Part shown: positions 8,383 through 17,481 of the stretch, one piece after another
How the letters are laid out: each line of letters opens with the position of its first letter
Position numbering within the stretch: the first letter of the stretch is position 1
DNA from: an uncultured Prevotella sp.
GTDB lineage: Bacteria; Bacteroidota; Bacteroidia; Bacteroidales; Bacteroidaceae
Assembly: GCA_937907705.1 (NCBI GenBank)
Contig: CALCVP010000031.1
Span: 124,001 to 188,000, forward strand
DNA length: 64,000 nt
Direction of reading: 5' to 3'
Position numbers and translations under genes: made by a program
The notes under the pieces: generated by a model
The model's database searches: none
The model's input: the letters and a program-made list of their open reading frames with translations, nothing else
Told to the model about the DNA's origin: nothing

Positions 8383-9348
8383 ATGACAACAAAAAACAAC
8401 GAAGAAAGCAAGTATGTAAGTGGCATGCACATCACCAAGGATGCCCCACAGACAGATTTTCCCAAAAACAGCAAGTATGAAGAGGCTTTGGCCAAATACA
8501 ATACCGACCTCGACGATGCCGCCGTGCGTGAAACTGTAAAGACCATTATTGCCGAGAAAGTGCACGAAAACGACACCCCAGAGGTAAAGCGTTTCCTCTT
8601 TGGCAGCATTGAGCTGACATCGCTCAAGACCACCGATTCTGACACCAGTATATTGGCATTCACAGAGCGTGTGAACGATTTTGACAACACCTACCCCGAC
8701 CTTCCCCATGTGGCTACTGTCTGTGTATATCCTTGCTTCGCCAAGACCGTGGCAGAGAGCCTTGAAGTGGACGGCGTAGAGATAGCCTGCGTGTCGGGCA
8801 GTTTTCCCTCTTCACAAGCCCTTATCGAGGTAAAAGTGGCAGAAACAGCCTTGGCTGTCAAGGATGGTGCTACCGAAATAGACATTGTAATGCCTGTGGG
8901 CAAATTCCTCAGCGGCGACTATGAGGGCGTGGCAGACGACATCAGCGAGCTGAAAGAGGCGTGTGGCGAGGCTCCCATGAAGGTCATTCTCGAAACAGGA
9001 TGTCTCAAGACAGCTTCCAATATCAAGAAAGCCTCTATCTTGGCCATGTATGCCGGGGCTGACTATATCAAGACCTCTACCGGCAAGTTGGAGCCTGCCG
9101 CTACCCCAGAGGCTGCCTATGTAATGTGCCAGGCTATCAAAGAATACTATGATGAAACAGGCATACAGATAGGATTCAAGCCTGCCGGCGGCATCAACTC
9201 TGTAATGGATGCCGTTATCTATTACACCATCGTGAAGGAAGTGCTGGGCGAACAGTGGCTCACCAACAAGTGGTTCCGCCTGGGCACCAGCCGTCTGGCC
9301 AACATGCTGCTCAGCGAATTGCAAGGCGAAAACATCAAGTTCTTCTAA
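8383..9348 (+). CDS. deoC: Deoxyribose-phosphate aldolase
   Basis: Class I aldolase splitting 2-deoxyribose-5-phosphate into acetaldehyde and glyceraldehyde-3-phosphate in nucleoside catabolism. The 321 residues belong to the longer DeoC subgroup. The Schiff-base lysine lies in GADYIKTSTGK (about residues 226-236); KVILETG around 202 and GFKPAGGI around 264 complete the TIM-barrel active site. An N-terminal extension of roughly 60 residues precedes the barrel. Follows the MazG-like gene by 96 bp. Confidence 0.94.
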   Translation: MTTKNNEESKYVSGMHITKDAPQTDFPKNSKYEEALAKYNTDLDDAAVRETVKTIIAEKVHENDTPEVKRFLFGSIELTSLKTTDSDTSILAFTERVNDFDNTYPDLPHVATVCVYPCFAKTVAESLEVDGVEIACVSGSFPSSQALIEVKVAETALAVKDGATEIDIVMPVGKFLSGDYEGVADDISELKEACGEAPMKVILETGCLKTASNIKKASILAMYAGADYIKTSTGKLEPAATPEAAYVMCQAIKEYYDETGIQIGFKPAGGINSVMDAVIYYTIVKEVLGEQWLTNKWFRLGTSRLANMLLSELQGENIKFF

Positions 9349-9433
9349 ACAAGCAACACCGTTTTGCGGTGAAAGTGCCGGTAATTGCCGTATGAAAGGG
9401 CTTTTGCCGGCATACGGTTAACACTGCAATACA

Positions 9434-9490
9434 TGCAAGAAAAGCGCATCAAAGGCCTTTAAAATGCCTTTCTTCGCTATTTTTCTTGCC
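9434..9490 (+). terminator. Hairpin after deoC
   Basis: Large interrupted stem: GCAAGAAA-AGCG...AAAGGC pairs with GCCTTT...CGC-TTTTCTTGC. A run of T lies within the right arm. Likely ends deoC transcription; the lower stem is imperfect. Confidence 0.5.
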
Positions 9491-9544
9491 AATCGCCTTT
9501 TATATCAATCAGAAATACCGTTTTATTTAATAACAATTTAGCTT

Positions 9545-10837
9545 ATGAAAAGTAAATTTACACTGTTTGCAGCCACCACTATGGTCTGTGCTGCACTGAC
9601 CGTCAATGCACAAACACCCGCCCGGCAGAAAGCCATGAAGCATGCTGTGGCAAGCCTCAAAGCCTCTTTTCTGCAACACAACAAGCAGACGCGCAAGGCC
9701 CTGAAGGCTGCCGACAACCAGAACATGAAGTGGACCGCAGGCGCTACTTACAGCTACGAGGATGGCCAATGGACAAAAACCGTAGACAACAAGCAGGAAT
9801 ACAACGCCTTGGGCTTGCCCACCGTAACCTACTATATCAATGCAACGGCAAGCAAGATGGCCAGCAGATATACGTATAAATATGATACACAAGACCCTAC
9901 TCTGCTCGTAGAAGCAATGTTTGCTGTGGGCAATTACGGACAGGACAACTGGGAGAATACCAGAGTGGAAGACAAACGAGACTTGACAAGAAACAAGGAC
10001 AACCAGATAGAAGAGGTTGTTGTCTATGACGACAGCAGCTCTCCTTGGAGTCTTAAAAAGGATATGTCAGACCAGCTTTATTACAATGCAGACGGCTCTC
10101 TCGACAAGATAATAGAAACCATCCACGATGAAGAAGACGGCGATATTACCATTACCTACACCGACTTTGTATGGGACCGTACCAACAAGAAGTACTATTA
10201 TGCCATAGATGAAGACAAGTATTACGAGGGCGAAAACCGCATCAAGTCGATGAAAGGCTCTGTAACCCAGAGCGGAATGACCATTAAAGCAGAGGTCAAC
10301 GTAAACTATGATGAGCAGGGTGGATACACAGCGGCACTGAAAGGCATGTATATGGGCATGACCGTCAGCACCTATACCATCAAGAAAACATATACCGATG
10401 CCAACGGCAGCTATGTGCTGACAGAGCATGACCAGAGCATGGGCGAAGAGGATGAATACGACAAGACCACCTGCACTTATGACGAGCACAAGAATTTGGT
10501 GGCTGAAGAGGAGAAATCCGGCAATGACGAGAACTATATGAACGATGACGGCAAGCAGAAGATAGACTACGAGTATGATGAAGCAGGACTGGTAAAGACT
10601 GCCGTTTACTATCAATTTGACTATGAAAGCAATACCTACGAGCCTTACAAAAAGCTTGAATATACTGAGTACAAAGACGTTACGGCAGGTATCTCGTCAG
10701 CGGTTGCTGCCCCTGCTGCTGCCGACACCCGCGTGTACAGCATCGACGGCACCTACATGGGCAATGCTGTCGAGGGCCTGAACCACGGCATCTATGTGGT
10801 AAAACAAGGCAACAAGACTGTGAAAATTGCACGATAA
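9545..10837 (+). CDS. Secreted protein with C-terminal sorting-type domain, unknown function
   Basis: No enzyme family recognised. The 430 residues begin with a signal peptide (MKSKFTLF, hydrophobic core, cleavage after VNAQ near 22). The middle is rich in Tyr, Asp, Lys and Gly and repeats short strands such as YNALGLPTVTYY, YDEQGGYTAAL and YDEAGLVKTAVYY, reminiscent of YD/RHS-like or DUF3836-like beta repeats of Bacteroidales surface proteins. The last 35 residues (RVYSIDGTYMGNAV...GIYVVKQGNKTVKIAR) resemble the short C-terminal domain shared by other secreted proteins in this window. Flanked by terminators on both sides, so probably a lone transcription unit. Confidence 0.8.
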   Translation: MKSKFTLFAATTMVCAALTVNAQTPARQKAMKHAVASLKASFLQHNKQTRKALKAADNQNMKWTAGATYSYEDGQWTKTVDNKQEYNALGLPTVTYYINATASKMASRYTYKYDTQDPTLLVEAMFAVGNYGQDNWENTRVEDKRDLTRNKDNQIEEVVVYDDSSSPWSLKKDMSDQLYYNADGSLDKIIETIHDEEDGDITITYTDFVWDRTNKKYYYAIDEDKYYEGENRIKSMKGSVTQSGMTIKAEVNVNYDEQGGYTAALKGMYMGMTVSTYTIKKTYTDANGSYVLTEHDQSMGEEDEYDKTTCTYDEHKNLVAEEEKSGNDENYMNDDGKQKIDYEYDEAGLVKTAVYYQFDYESNTYEPYKKLEYTEYKDVTAGISSAVAAPAAADTRVYSIDGTYMGNAVEGLNHGIYVVKQGNKTVKIAR

Positions 10838-10930
10838 AACAGCATGAACAGCACGATAAAATCGGCAAAAACGATGCAACAAAGCCGCAAAGACAAGGCT
10901 ATAAAGCCGTAGAACAGTGCGGCAAGCACT

Positions 10931-10960
10931 GCCGTTGATGCCCTGTCGGGTATCAACGGC
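10931..10960. terminator. Hairpin after the secreted protein
   Basis: 13-bp stem GCCGTTGATGCCC / GGGTATCAACGGC with one G-U pair and a 4-nt loop, no T-run. First of two hairpins in the 317-bp gap between two converging genes. Confidence 0.5.
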
Positions 10961-10971
10961 CTACCATAAAC

Positions 10972-11015
10972 AAGGCCATTGGGCAGAGAGGAAACCTTTC
11001 TTGCTCAATGGCCTT
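10972..11015. terminator. Bidirectional terminator between converging genes
   Basis: 14-bp stem AAGGCCATTGGGCA / TGCTCAATGGCCTT with one mismatch, 16-nt loop, A-rich and T-rich edges. Serves the plus-strand secreted-protein gene and the minus-strand prenyl synthase gene. Confidence 0.65.
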
Positions 11016-11154
11016 TGTCATTTCAATCATGAACGAATCTCTAAAATAATGCGACCTGCGGTCGTATATGCTGTCAACAGCCCATCATCAGAGCTTTAAT
11101 GGGCCTGCTGCCTGTCGGTTGGCAAAAGCCAACTGCCCTGCAAGCAGTGTACGA

Positions 11155-12132
11155 TTACTTGTTTCTCTCTATCACAAAGTCGAGATATGCCCTTAGGCTT
11201 TGCTTCAGTTCAGCGTCTTTTACCTCTGTTTCCAAGAAGTGCAGCGCCTGCTGACGCAACTCTTCCATGCGCTTCTCGGCATACTCTATGCCACCATTTT
11301 CCTTGGTGTAAGCCACCAGTTGCGCTATCTCTTCAGTGCTGATGGTACCCTCTTTCACCTTATATGCCAACGCTTTGATGCTTTCCGGCGCACCGTTGTT
11401 GACGGCATAGATAGCAGGAAGGGTCAACTTGCCCTCTGCCATGTCGTTACCCGTAGGCTTGCCTATCTCTGTTGAGTCATAATAATCAAAGATATCATCA
11501 CGTATCTGGAATATAATTCCCAAGGTTTGCCCAAACTGTTTGGCGGCTTCTACCTTGCTCTCTCCCACTCCTGCCGACACTGCACCGATGGCACAGCAGG
11601 CTTCAAACAAGGCGGCTGTCTTCTGTTTGATGACATTATAGTATATATCTTCAGAGATTTTCCTGTTGGATATGCTCGAAAGTTGCAGTATCTCGCCGTT
11701 GGAAAGCGTTCTTCCTAACTCTGCCAAATACCTCACTATTAGCTCATTATGCGTCTTTGACACATGCAGCAAGGCTGTAGAGAGTATGTAGTCGCCTACC
11801 AACACGGCTATCTTGTTGTCGTAAATGGCGTTTACCGAGGCCTGTCCGCGCCGCTCTGTGCTCTCGTCTACCACATCATCATGCACCAGACTGGCAGTAT
11901 GAAGTAGTTCCAAGCCTACCGCAGCGTGCAACGTTGAGTTGTTCACCTGTCCGTAATTCTTGGCCATAAGCAGTATAAGCATCGGACGCATACGCTTTCC
12001 TGCACGCTGACGTATGCGTGCAAATATCTGTTCTTGTAGCGATTCCTGGTGACGCAGCGACTCATTGAACAGAGAGATAAACTCTTCCAGCTCTGCTGCT
12101 ATGGGCTTTTTGATAAGTGACAAATAATCCAT
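11155..12132 (-). CDS. ispB: Polyprenyl diphosphate synthase (octaprenyl/heptaprenyl type)
   Basis: Trans-prenyltransferase that extends farnesyl diphosphate with isopentenyl units, supplying the menaquinone side chain. The 325 residues carry the first Asp-rich motif in LVHDDVVDESTERRG (about 82-96) and the second in IRDDIFDYYDS (about 209-219), plus GKRMRP near 44. Chain length cannot be fixed from sequence; the symbol follows the closest well-known family. Transcribed away from polA; the start codon is only about 12 nt from the predicted transcription start. Confidence 0.9.
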   Translation of the reverse strand: MDYLSLIKKPIAAELEEFISLFNESLRHQESLQEQIFARIRQRAGKRMRPMLILLMAKNYGQVNNSTLHAAVGLELLHTASLVHDDVVDESTERRGQASVNAIYDNKIAVLVGDYILSTALLHVSKTHNELIVRYLAELGRTLSNGEILQLSSISNRKISEDIYYNVIKQKTAALFEACCAIGAVSAGVGESKVEAAKQFGQTLGIIFQIRDDIFDYYDSTEIGKPTGNDMAEGKLTLPAIYAVNNGAPESIKALAYKVKEGTISTEEIAQLVAYTKENGGIEYAEKRMEELRQQALHFLETEVKDAELKQSLRAYLDFVIERNK

Positions 12133-12149
12133 TACCTATAATTTTCGTA

Positions 12150-12157
12150 CAAAATTA
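12150..12157 (-). promoter_or_regulatory. -7 element for the prenyl synthase gene
   Basis: TAATTTTG on the minus strand, 18 bp before the start codon, implying a leader of about 12 nt. No clear TTTG -33 partner. The 86-bp divergent gap also holds TAATTTTA at 12190-12197 on the plus strand, a near match for polA. Confidence 0.45.
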
Positions 12158-12218
12158 GTGATTTTATCGGATTAATAATAAATTTATTAGTAATTTTACA
12201 CGTAAAAACACTTAAAAT

Positions 12219-14984
12219 ATGAATAAACTGTTTCTCTTAGATGCCTATGCGCTTATCTACCGCGCCTATTATGCTTTCATCAAAAATCCGCGCATCAATT
12301 CCAAAGGTTTGAACACGTCTGCCGTGATGGGATTCTGCAATACCTTGCATGAGGTGCTGCAAAAGGAGTGCCCCACGCATTTGGGAGTGGCTTTCGACCC
12401 ATCGGGACCTACCTTCCGCAACGAGGCTTACGAGCAATACAAGGCACAAAGAGAGGAAACACCTGAAGACATTCGCCTGTCGGTACCTATCATCAAGGAT
12501 ATTCTGAGGGCGCTGCACATACCTATCTTGGAGGTAAAAGGCTATGAAGCCGACGATGTGATAGGCACCTTGGCTACGAAAGCGGGCCAACAGGGGGTGG
12601 AAACTTACATGCTGACACCCGACAAGGACTATGGCCAACTGGTCAAAGACAATGTATTTATGTACCGCCCTCGCCACGGCGGAGGCTACGAGACCTTGGG
12701 AGTGGAGGGCGTGTGCGACAAGTATGGCATCAGATCACCGCTGCAAGTGATAGACTTGTTGGGCCTGATGGGCGATGCTGCCGACAATATTCCGGGCTGT
12801 CCGGGCGTGGGCGAGAAGACAGCTGTCAAACTCATCAACCAGTTTGGCAGCATTGACAGTCTGCTGGAGCGTACCGCTGAACTGAAGGGAGCGCTCAAGA
12901 AGAAGGTGGAGGAGAACGCTGAGCAAATCAAGTTCTCACAGTTCTTGGCCACCATCAAGACTGATGCACCTATCGATCTCAACTTGGATGACCTGAAGGT
13001 GGCTGAACCTGATGCCGCCACCCTGCGCCAAATCTTCAGCGAACTCGAATTTAAAGCATTGGCAGACAAGTTTCTTGGAAAAGCGGAAAAAAAGCAAAAA
13101 TCTGCCCAACTTACCCTTGATTTTTTCGCAGAAAATACGACCGACGTCCAGGAAAAACAAAATGATGGCAGTTTTAAGACGTTAAATGAAACGCCACACA
13201 CCTACAAACTCATTGACAATGAGGTGGATATGAAGAATATTTGTGATTTTTTCATGACAAACAAAATTCTTGTTTTAGACACAGAAACCACTTCTACCAA
13301 CCCCATTGGTGCCGAATTGGTGGGTTTGAGCTTCGCTGTGAAGGAAAATGAGGCTTATTATGTGCCTGTGCCTGCCGACCGTAAAGAAGCTGAAAAAATT
13401 GTTAATATATTCAAACCTCTATACGAATGCCCTACAATTACCAAGGTAGGACAAAATATCAAGTATGACCTTGAAGTGTTGGCAGGTTATGGTGTGGAGT
13501 TGGCAGGGCAGCTCTGGGACACGATGATTGCCCATTATCTCATACAACCTGAGCTGCGCCACAACATGGACTATATGGCAGAGGTGTACTTGGGCTATCA
13601 GACCATTCACATAGAAGAGCTGATCGGCCCGAAGGGAAAGAGCCAGAAGTCTATGCGCGACCTTGCTCCCGAGCAGGTGTATGAGTATGCTGCCGAGGAT
13701 GCCGACATCACCTTGAAGCTCAAAAACATCTTGGAGCCTAAACTGAAGGAGGCTGGTGTGGAGCAGCTTTTCCATGAGATAGAAATGCCTTTGGTACGGG
13801 TATTGGCAGAAATGGAACTAAACGGTGTGCGCATTGACACACAGTCGTTGGCAGAGACTTCTGCCATGCTCACCCAGCGCATGCACACCTTGGAGCAGGA
13901 AATCTACCGTCTGGCGGGCGAAGAGTTTAACATAGCATCGCCAAAGCAGGTGGGCGAGATACTGTTTGGCAAGATGAAGATTGTGGACAAGCCCAAGAAG
14001 ACCAAGACAGGACAGTATGTTACTTCTGAAGAGGTGCTGCAACAGCTCAAGGGTAAGAGCGAAATCGTAGAGAAGATACTGGGCCACCGCGGCTTGAAGA
14101 AGCTGTTGGGCACTTATGTCGATGCGCTTCCAAAGCTGATCAACAAGCGTACCGGACACATACATACTTCTTTCAACCAGACAGTTACAGCCACGGGGCG
14201 CCTCTCGTCAAGCGACCCTAACCTGCAAAACATACCTGTTCGCGGTGAGGATGGCAAGGAGATACGCAAGGCTTTCATACCCGAAGACGGCTGTTTGTTT
14301 TTCTCTGCCGACTATTCTCAGATAGAGTTGCGCGTGATGGCGCATCTAAGTGGCGACGAAAACATGATAGAAGCCTTCCGCGAGGGCTACGACATACATG
14401 CTGCCACAGCGGCAAAGATATTCAAAGAAGACATCAACAGCGTTACACGCGACCAGCGCACCAAGGCCAAACGTGCCAATTTCGGCATCATCTACGGCAT
14501 CACCGTGTTTGGACTGGCAGAGCGGTTAGACATCAGTCGCGGTGAAGCCAGCGAGCTGATAGACGGTTATTTTGCCACCTTCCCCAAGGTAAAGGAATAC
14601 ATGGAGCAAGCTAAGGAGCTGGCCCGGCAGCAGGGTTATGTGGAGACCTTCTTCCACCGCCGCCGCTATTTGCCAGACATCAACTCACACAATGCCACCG
14701 TGCGCGGCTTTGCCGAGCGCAACGCCATCAACGCTCCTATCCAAGGCTCGGCTGCCGACATCATCAAGCTGGCCATGGTGCGCATCTATCAGCGCTTCAA
14801 ACGTGAGCATATCAAGAGCAAGATGATATTGCAGGTACACGACGAACTCAACTTCAGTGTGCTGCCGGAAGAGCGCGGGCAGGTGGAGCGCATCGTGCTT
14901 GAAGAGATGCAAAATGCCTATCCGCTCCGTGTACCATTGGTGGCAGACAGCGGTTGGGGCAACAACTGGCTGGAGGCACATTAA
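12219..14984 (+). CDS. polA: DNA polymerase I
   Basis: Replication and repair polymerase (gap filling, primer removal). The 921 residues have three domains: 5' nuclease (1-290, e.g. GYEADDVIGTLA, DKDYGQL), 3'-5' exonuclease (about 335-525) and polymerase (about 545-921). The exonuclease looks intact: DTETTSTN (Exo I), NIKYD (Exo II), YAAEDAD (Exo III). Polymerase motifs: TGRLSSSDPNLQNIP, motif A SADYSQIELRV, motif B RTKAKRANFGIIYG, motif C QVHDELN. A Lys/Gln-rich linker (about 287-325) with AT-rich codons joins the first two domains. Divergent from the prenyl synthase; followed by a strong terminator. Confidence 0.97.
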   Translation: MNKLFLLDAYALIYRAYYAFIKNPRINSKGLNTSAVMGFCNTLHEVLQKECPTHLGVAFDPSGPTFRNEAYEQYKAQREETPEDIRLSVPIIKDILRALHIPILEVKGYEADDVIGTLATKAGQQGVETYMLTPDKDYGQLVKDNVFMYRPRHGGGYETLGVEGVCDKYGIRSPLQVIDLLGLMGDAADNIPGCPGVGEKTAVKLINQFGSIDSLLERTAELKGALKKKVEENAEQIKFSQFLATIKTDAPIDLNLDDLKVAEPDAATLRQIFSELEFKALADKFLGKAEKKQKSAQLTLDFFAENTTDVQEKQNDGSFKTLNETPHTYKLIDNEVDMKNICDFFMTNKILVLDTETTSTNPIGAELVGLSFAVKENEAYYVPVPADRKEAEKIVNIFKPLYECPTITKVGQNIKYDLEVLAGYGVELAGQLWDTMIAHYLIQPELRHNMDYMAEVYLGYQTIHIEELIGPKGKSQKSMRDLAPEQVYEYAAEDADITLKLKNILEPKLKEAGVEQLFHEIEMPLVRVLAEMELNGVRIDTQSLAETSAMLTQRMHTLEQEIYRLAGEEFNIASPKQVGEILFGKMKIVDKPKKTKTGQYVTSEEVLQQLKGKSEIVEKILGHRGLKKLLGTYVDALPKLINKRTGHIHTSFNQTVTATGRLSSSDPNLQNIPVRGEDGKEIRKAFIPEDGCLFFSADYSQIELRVMAHLSGDENMIEAFREGYDIHAATAAKIFKEDINSVTRDQRTKAKRANFGIIYGITVFGLAERLDISRGEASELIDGYFATFPKVKEYMEQAKELARQQGYVETFFHRRRYLPDINSHNATVRGFAERNAINAPIQGSAADIIKLAMVRIYQRFKREHIKSKMILQVHDELNFSVLPEERGQVERIVLEEMQNAYPLRVPLVADSGWGNNWLEAH

Positions 14985-15065
14985 ACTGGTGCTGCCCTAC
15001 CCTATCTGTGGCTTTGGCTGTGCTTTGCTTGCAGGTATTTTGTATGCCGTTATCTCACTATACAG

Positions 15066-15101
15066 CGCATGGATTTCTGATGAAAAATCCATGCGTTTTT
15101 T
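15066..15101 (+). terminator. Intrinsic terminator after polA
   Basis: 11-bp perfect stem CGCATGGATTT / AAATCCATGCG with an 8-nt loop followed by six T. About 80 bp after the polA stop. Confidence 0.85.
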
Positions 15102-15105
15102 CTCC

Positions 15106-15210
15106 AAAAGCACTGCTTTTGCCCGTGCAATTGCAGTGCTTTCAACTGCCGGTTACAATGCTATTGCAAACCAAAAACAGTGCTTTCAGCCTGCAATAGC
15201 TATGCTCTTG
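15106..15210. repeat. 22-bp dyad-repeat array B (5 units)
   Basis: Units centred at 15113, 15136, 15158, 15180 and 15202, e.g. AAAAGCACTGCTTTT (perfect dyad), AATTGCAGTGCTTTC, GGTTACAATGCTATT. Same period and core as the other arrays. Lies directly after the polA terminator in a 511-bp gap that also holds the promoter of the next gene. Confidence 0.75.
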
Positions 15211-15330
15211 GCGCAAGCATCCCAACAAGGGATACATTTGCTTTATCAAAAAGCCAGCCCCATTGATTAAGCAGGTGTTCACAATTAATTTGATTTTGAA
15301 CACCTACTTAGTATATAATGTGCAATAATT

Positions 15331-15361
15331 TTGCCATGCTCTCGTTTTTTTAGTACATTTG
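15331..15361 (+). promoter_or_regulatory. Promoter of the GH141-like gene
   Basis: TTG (15331-15333, within TTTTG), 20 nt, then TACATTTG (15354-15361). Transcription should begin near 15367, leaving a leader of about 130 nt before the ATG at 15496. Confidence 0.7.
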
Positions 15362-15495
15362 CAACATTGTAAAATACTAAAAAGCAATAAAGAAACAGGG
15401 CTTTTGAGGCTATAAAAAGCAGCCACCAAGAACAGCGTATTCTGCAGAATCTTGCACTTGTCTGCCCTATTTCTGCCTACCTAACTAATCTACGT

Positions 15496-17319
15496 ATGAA
15501 AAAGCTATTGCTTTCGCTCTTGCTCTTAGCGGCATTACCTTGCATGCGCTGCTCTGCCGACAGCATATATGTAGAGCCATGCAAAGGCTCTGACAGGGCG
15601 CAAGGCACTGTGCAACAGCCGCTGAAAACCATAGCTGCCGCACTGAAGTTGGCACGTGAGTGGCGCCGTCTGGGCAGTCCGCAGGTGCAAGGCGGCATAC
15701 ACATAGTACTGCAAGAGGGGCACTACCGCTTGCAGCAGCCCCTATTTATCAGACCCGAAGACAGCGGCACTCCTGCCTCGCCCACGGTTATCCAGGCTGC
15801 TCCTCATGCACAGGTGGTGATAGACGGCAGCCTGCCTGTGGTCAATTGGCACAAGGGGTGCAGCGACCCACATCTGCCCAAACACCTCAGAAGCAAGATA
15901 TGGACGGCAGAGGCACCGCTCATAGGTAACCGCCTGTTAGAGACTCGGCAGCTGTGGGCCAACGGCAAGCGCCAACTGAGGGCACAGCTGACGCCTTATG
16001 GCACCATGGAGCGCATGAAAGCCTTTGATGCCGGTGAAGAAAGCATCACCATTCCCACGCCAGCGGTTGACCTCCACCGTGCTGCACAACTTGAGATGAT
16101 AGCCATGCAGCGATGGGCTATCGCCATACTGAGGGTAAAGCGGCAGCAAGATTTGGGCAATGGCTACACCAAACTGTGGTTTCACCAGCCCGAGAGCCAC
16201 TTGGAGTTCAGCCATCCTTGGCCGCAGCCTGTTATCAATGGCGAGGCGGGCAGCTCTGCTTTCACACTGGCCAATGCCTTGGAACTGCTGGATACACCGG
16301 GCGAATGGTATCAGGATTATCCCTCCGGCAAGCTCTATTATTACCCTGACAGCCCTGCATTTGACGGCTCTGCCGCCCAGGTGTCGGCCCCTGTGCTCAG
16401 CACACTGGTACAGATTGCAGGCACCAGAGAGCGCCATGTGAGCAACCTCAGGTTTGAAGGCATACAGTTTGCCCACACTGCCTGGCTGCGCCCTTCGCAC
16501 GAGGGGCACGTTACATTGCAGGCTGGCTTCAGACTGCTGGATGCCTACAAGTTAGACAAGCCGGGACTTTTCCACAAGTCTTCGCTCGAAAACCAGGCAT
16601 GGATAGCACGCCCCGAAGCGGCTGTTACGGCACAGTTTGCCGACAGCATCAGCTTTTCGCACTGCCGGTTTGAACACATGGGATCCACGGCTGTAGACTT
16701 TGTCTATGCTGTCAACCACTCAAGCATCAGTCAATGCCGCTTTACAGACATAGGCGGCACAGCAGTCATGGCTGGTTATTTCGGAGAGGTAGGCTTTGAA
16801 ACGCATATTCCCTATAAGCCCCGTGTGGCTTCAGACCTCTGCACAGACATACAGATTACAGGTTGCCAAATAATCAACACCACACAAGAAGACTGGGGCT
16901 GCGCTGCCATCAACGCCGGATATGTAAGAAACATCAGCATCACAGACAATGTGGTTGACGGCACCAACTGGTCGGCTATCTGCGTAGGCTGGGGATGGAC
17001 ACCGCTCGAATCGGGCATGCAAGGCAACCAAATCATAGGCAACACCATTACGCACTATGCGCAGCAGCTGCACGATGCGGGCGGCATCTACACGCTGTCG
17101 CACCAGCCTGACTCTCAAATCAGCTACAACACGGTGCAGAACCCGGGGACAGCGCCCTATGCCACCAACGACAGGGTGTTTGACATCTATTTCGACGAAG
17201 CCACCAACGGCTTTACCGTAACCCACAACACACTGCAAAAAGAGGAGTTAGGCTATAACAAACCTGGTCCTGACATGGTGATAAAAGACAATGAATACAC
17301 CACACGGAAGGCACAATAG
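15496..17319 (+). CDS. Secreted parallel beta-helix glycosidase, GH141-like
   Basis: Predicted periplasmic or surface carbohydrate-active enzyme. The 607 residues start with a signal peptide (MKKLLLSLLLLAALP, cysteine at 16 and 19, so a lipoprotein is possible). Then comes IYVEPCKGSDRAQGT (about 25-39), the opening strand common to these proteins, an insert to about residue 260, and a right-handed parallel beta-helix with repeated short strands (SISFSHCRFEHMGS, SISQCRFTDIGGTAV, NISITDNVVDGTNWSAICVGWGW). The order of motifs (NLRFEGI.FAHTAWLRPS, FEHMGS, DIGGT, EDWGC) fits my memory of GH141 (known activities: alpha-L-fucosidase, xylanase). Catalytic residues not assigned. First gene of a cluster with GH31, a corrinoid methyltransferase fusion and a symporter. 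Confidence 0.75.
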   Translation: MKKLLLSLLLLAALPCMRCSADSIYVEPCKGSDRAQGTVQQPLKTIAAALKLAREWRRLGSPQVQGGIHIVLQEGHYRLQQPLFIRPEDSGTPASPTVIQAAPHAQVVIDGSLPVVNWHKGCSDPHLPKHLRSKIWTAEAPLIGNRLLETRQLWANGKRQLRAQLTPYGTMERMKAFDAGEESITIPTPAVDLHRAAQLEMIAMQRWAIAILRVKRQQDLGNGYTKLWFHQPESHLEFSHPWPQPVINGEAGSSAFTLANALELLDTPGEWYQDYPSGKLYYYPDSPAFDGSAAQVSAPVLSTLVQIAGTRERHVSNLRFEGIQFAHTAWLRPSHEGHVTLQAGFRLLDAYKLDKPGLFHKSSLENQAWIARPEAAVTAQFADSISFSHCRFEHMGSTAVDFVYAVNHSSISQCRFTDIGGTAVMAGYFGEVGFETHIPYKPRVASDLCTDIQITGCQIINTTQEDWGCAAINAGYVRNISITDNVVDGTNWSAICVGWGWTPLESGMQGNQIIGNTITHYAQQLHDAGGIYTLSHQPDSQISYNTVQNPGTAPYATNDRVFDIYFDEATNGFTVTHNTLQKEELGYNKPGPDMVIKDNEYTTRKAQ

Positions 17320-17357
17320 CAACAGTGTAATGCACTGACAGCAAGCTACTTCAAGAG

Positions 17358-17376
17358 TTATCCACAACTTGTCAAC
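17358..17376 (+). other. DnaA-box-like pair TTATCCACA + TTGTCAAC
   Basis: A perfect TTATCCACA (17358-17366) followed after two bases by TTGTCAAC. A nearly identical 19-mer occurs at 46599-46617 (17 of 19 bases) and a shortened one at 34211-34228. All three are intergenic. Function unknown; DnaA binding is the obvious candidate. Confidence 0.4.
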
Positions 17377-17383
17377 CCACTAT

Positions 17384-17447
17384 GGGCAGACACCACGATT
17401 GATGCTAAGTCCCACAAAGGCAAGAGCGACACTAACGGTGTCTGCCC
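17384..17447 (+). terminator. Inverted repeat before the GH31 gene (terminator or attenuator)
   Basis: Perfect 11-bp arms GGGCAGACACC (17384-17394) and GGTGTCTGCCC (17437-17447) separated by 42 nt and followed by TTT. It sits 34 bp before the GH31 start, so it could end the upstream transcript or modulate read-through. Confidence 0.5.
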
Positions 17448-17481
17448 TTTACTGAAAGAACTAAAACAAAACATTGAATAT

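Noticed and set aside
9545..10837. RHS/YD-repeat toxin
   Set aside because: Only short YD-like strands; no RHS core, no toxin C-terminus and no neighbouring immunity gene. The end is a sorting-type tail.
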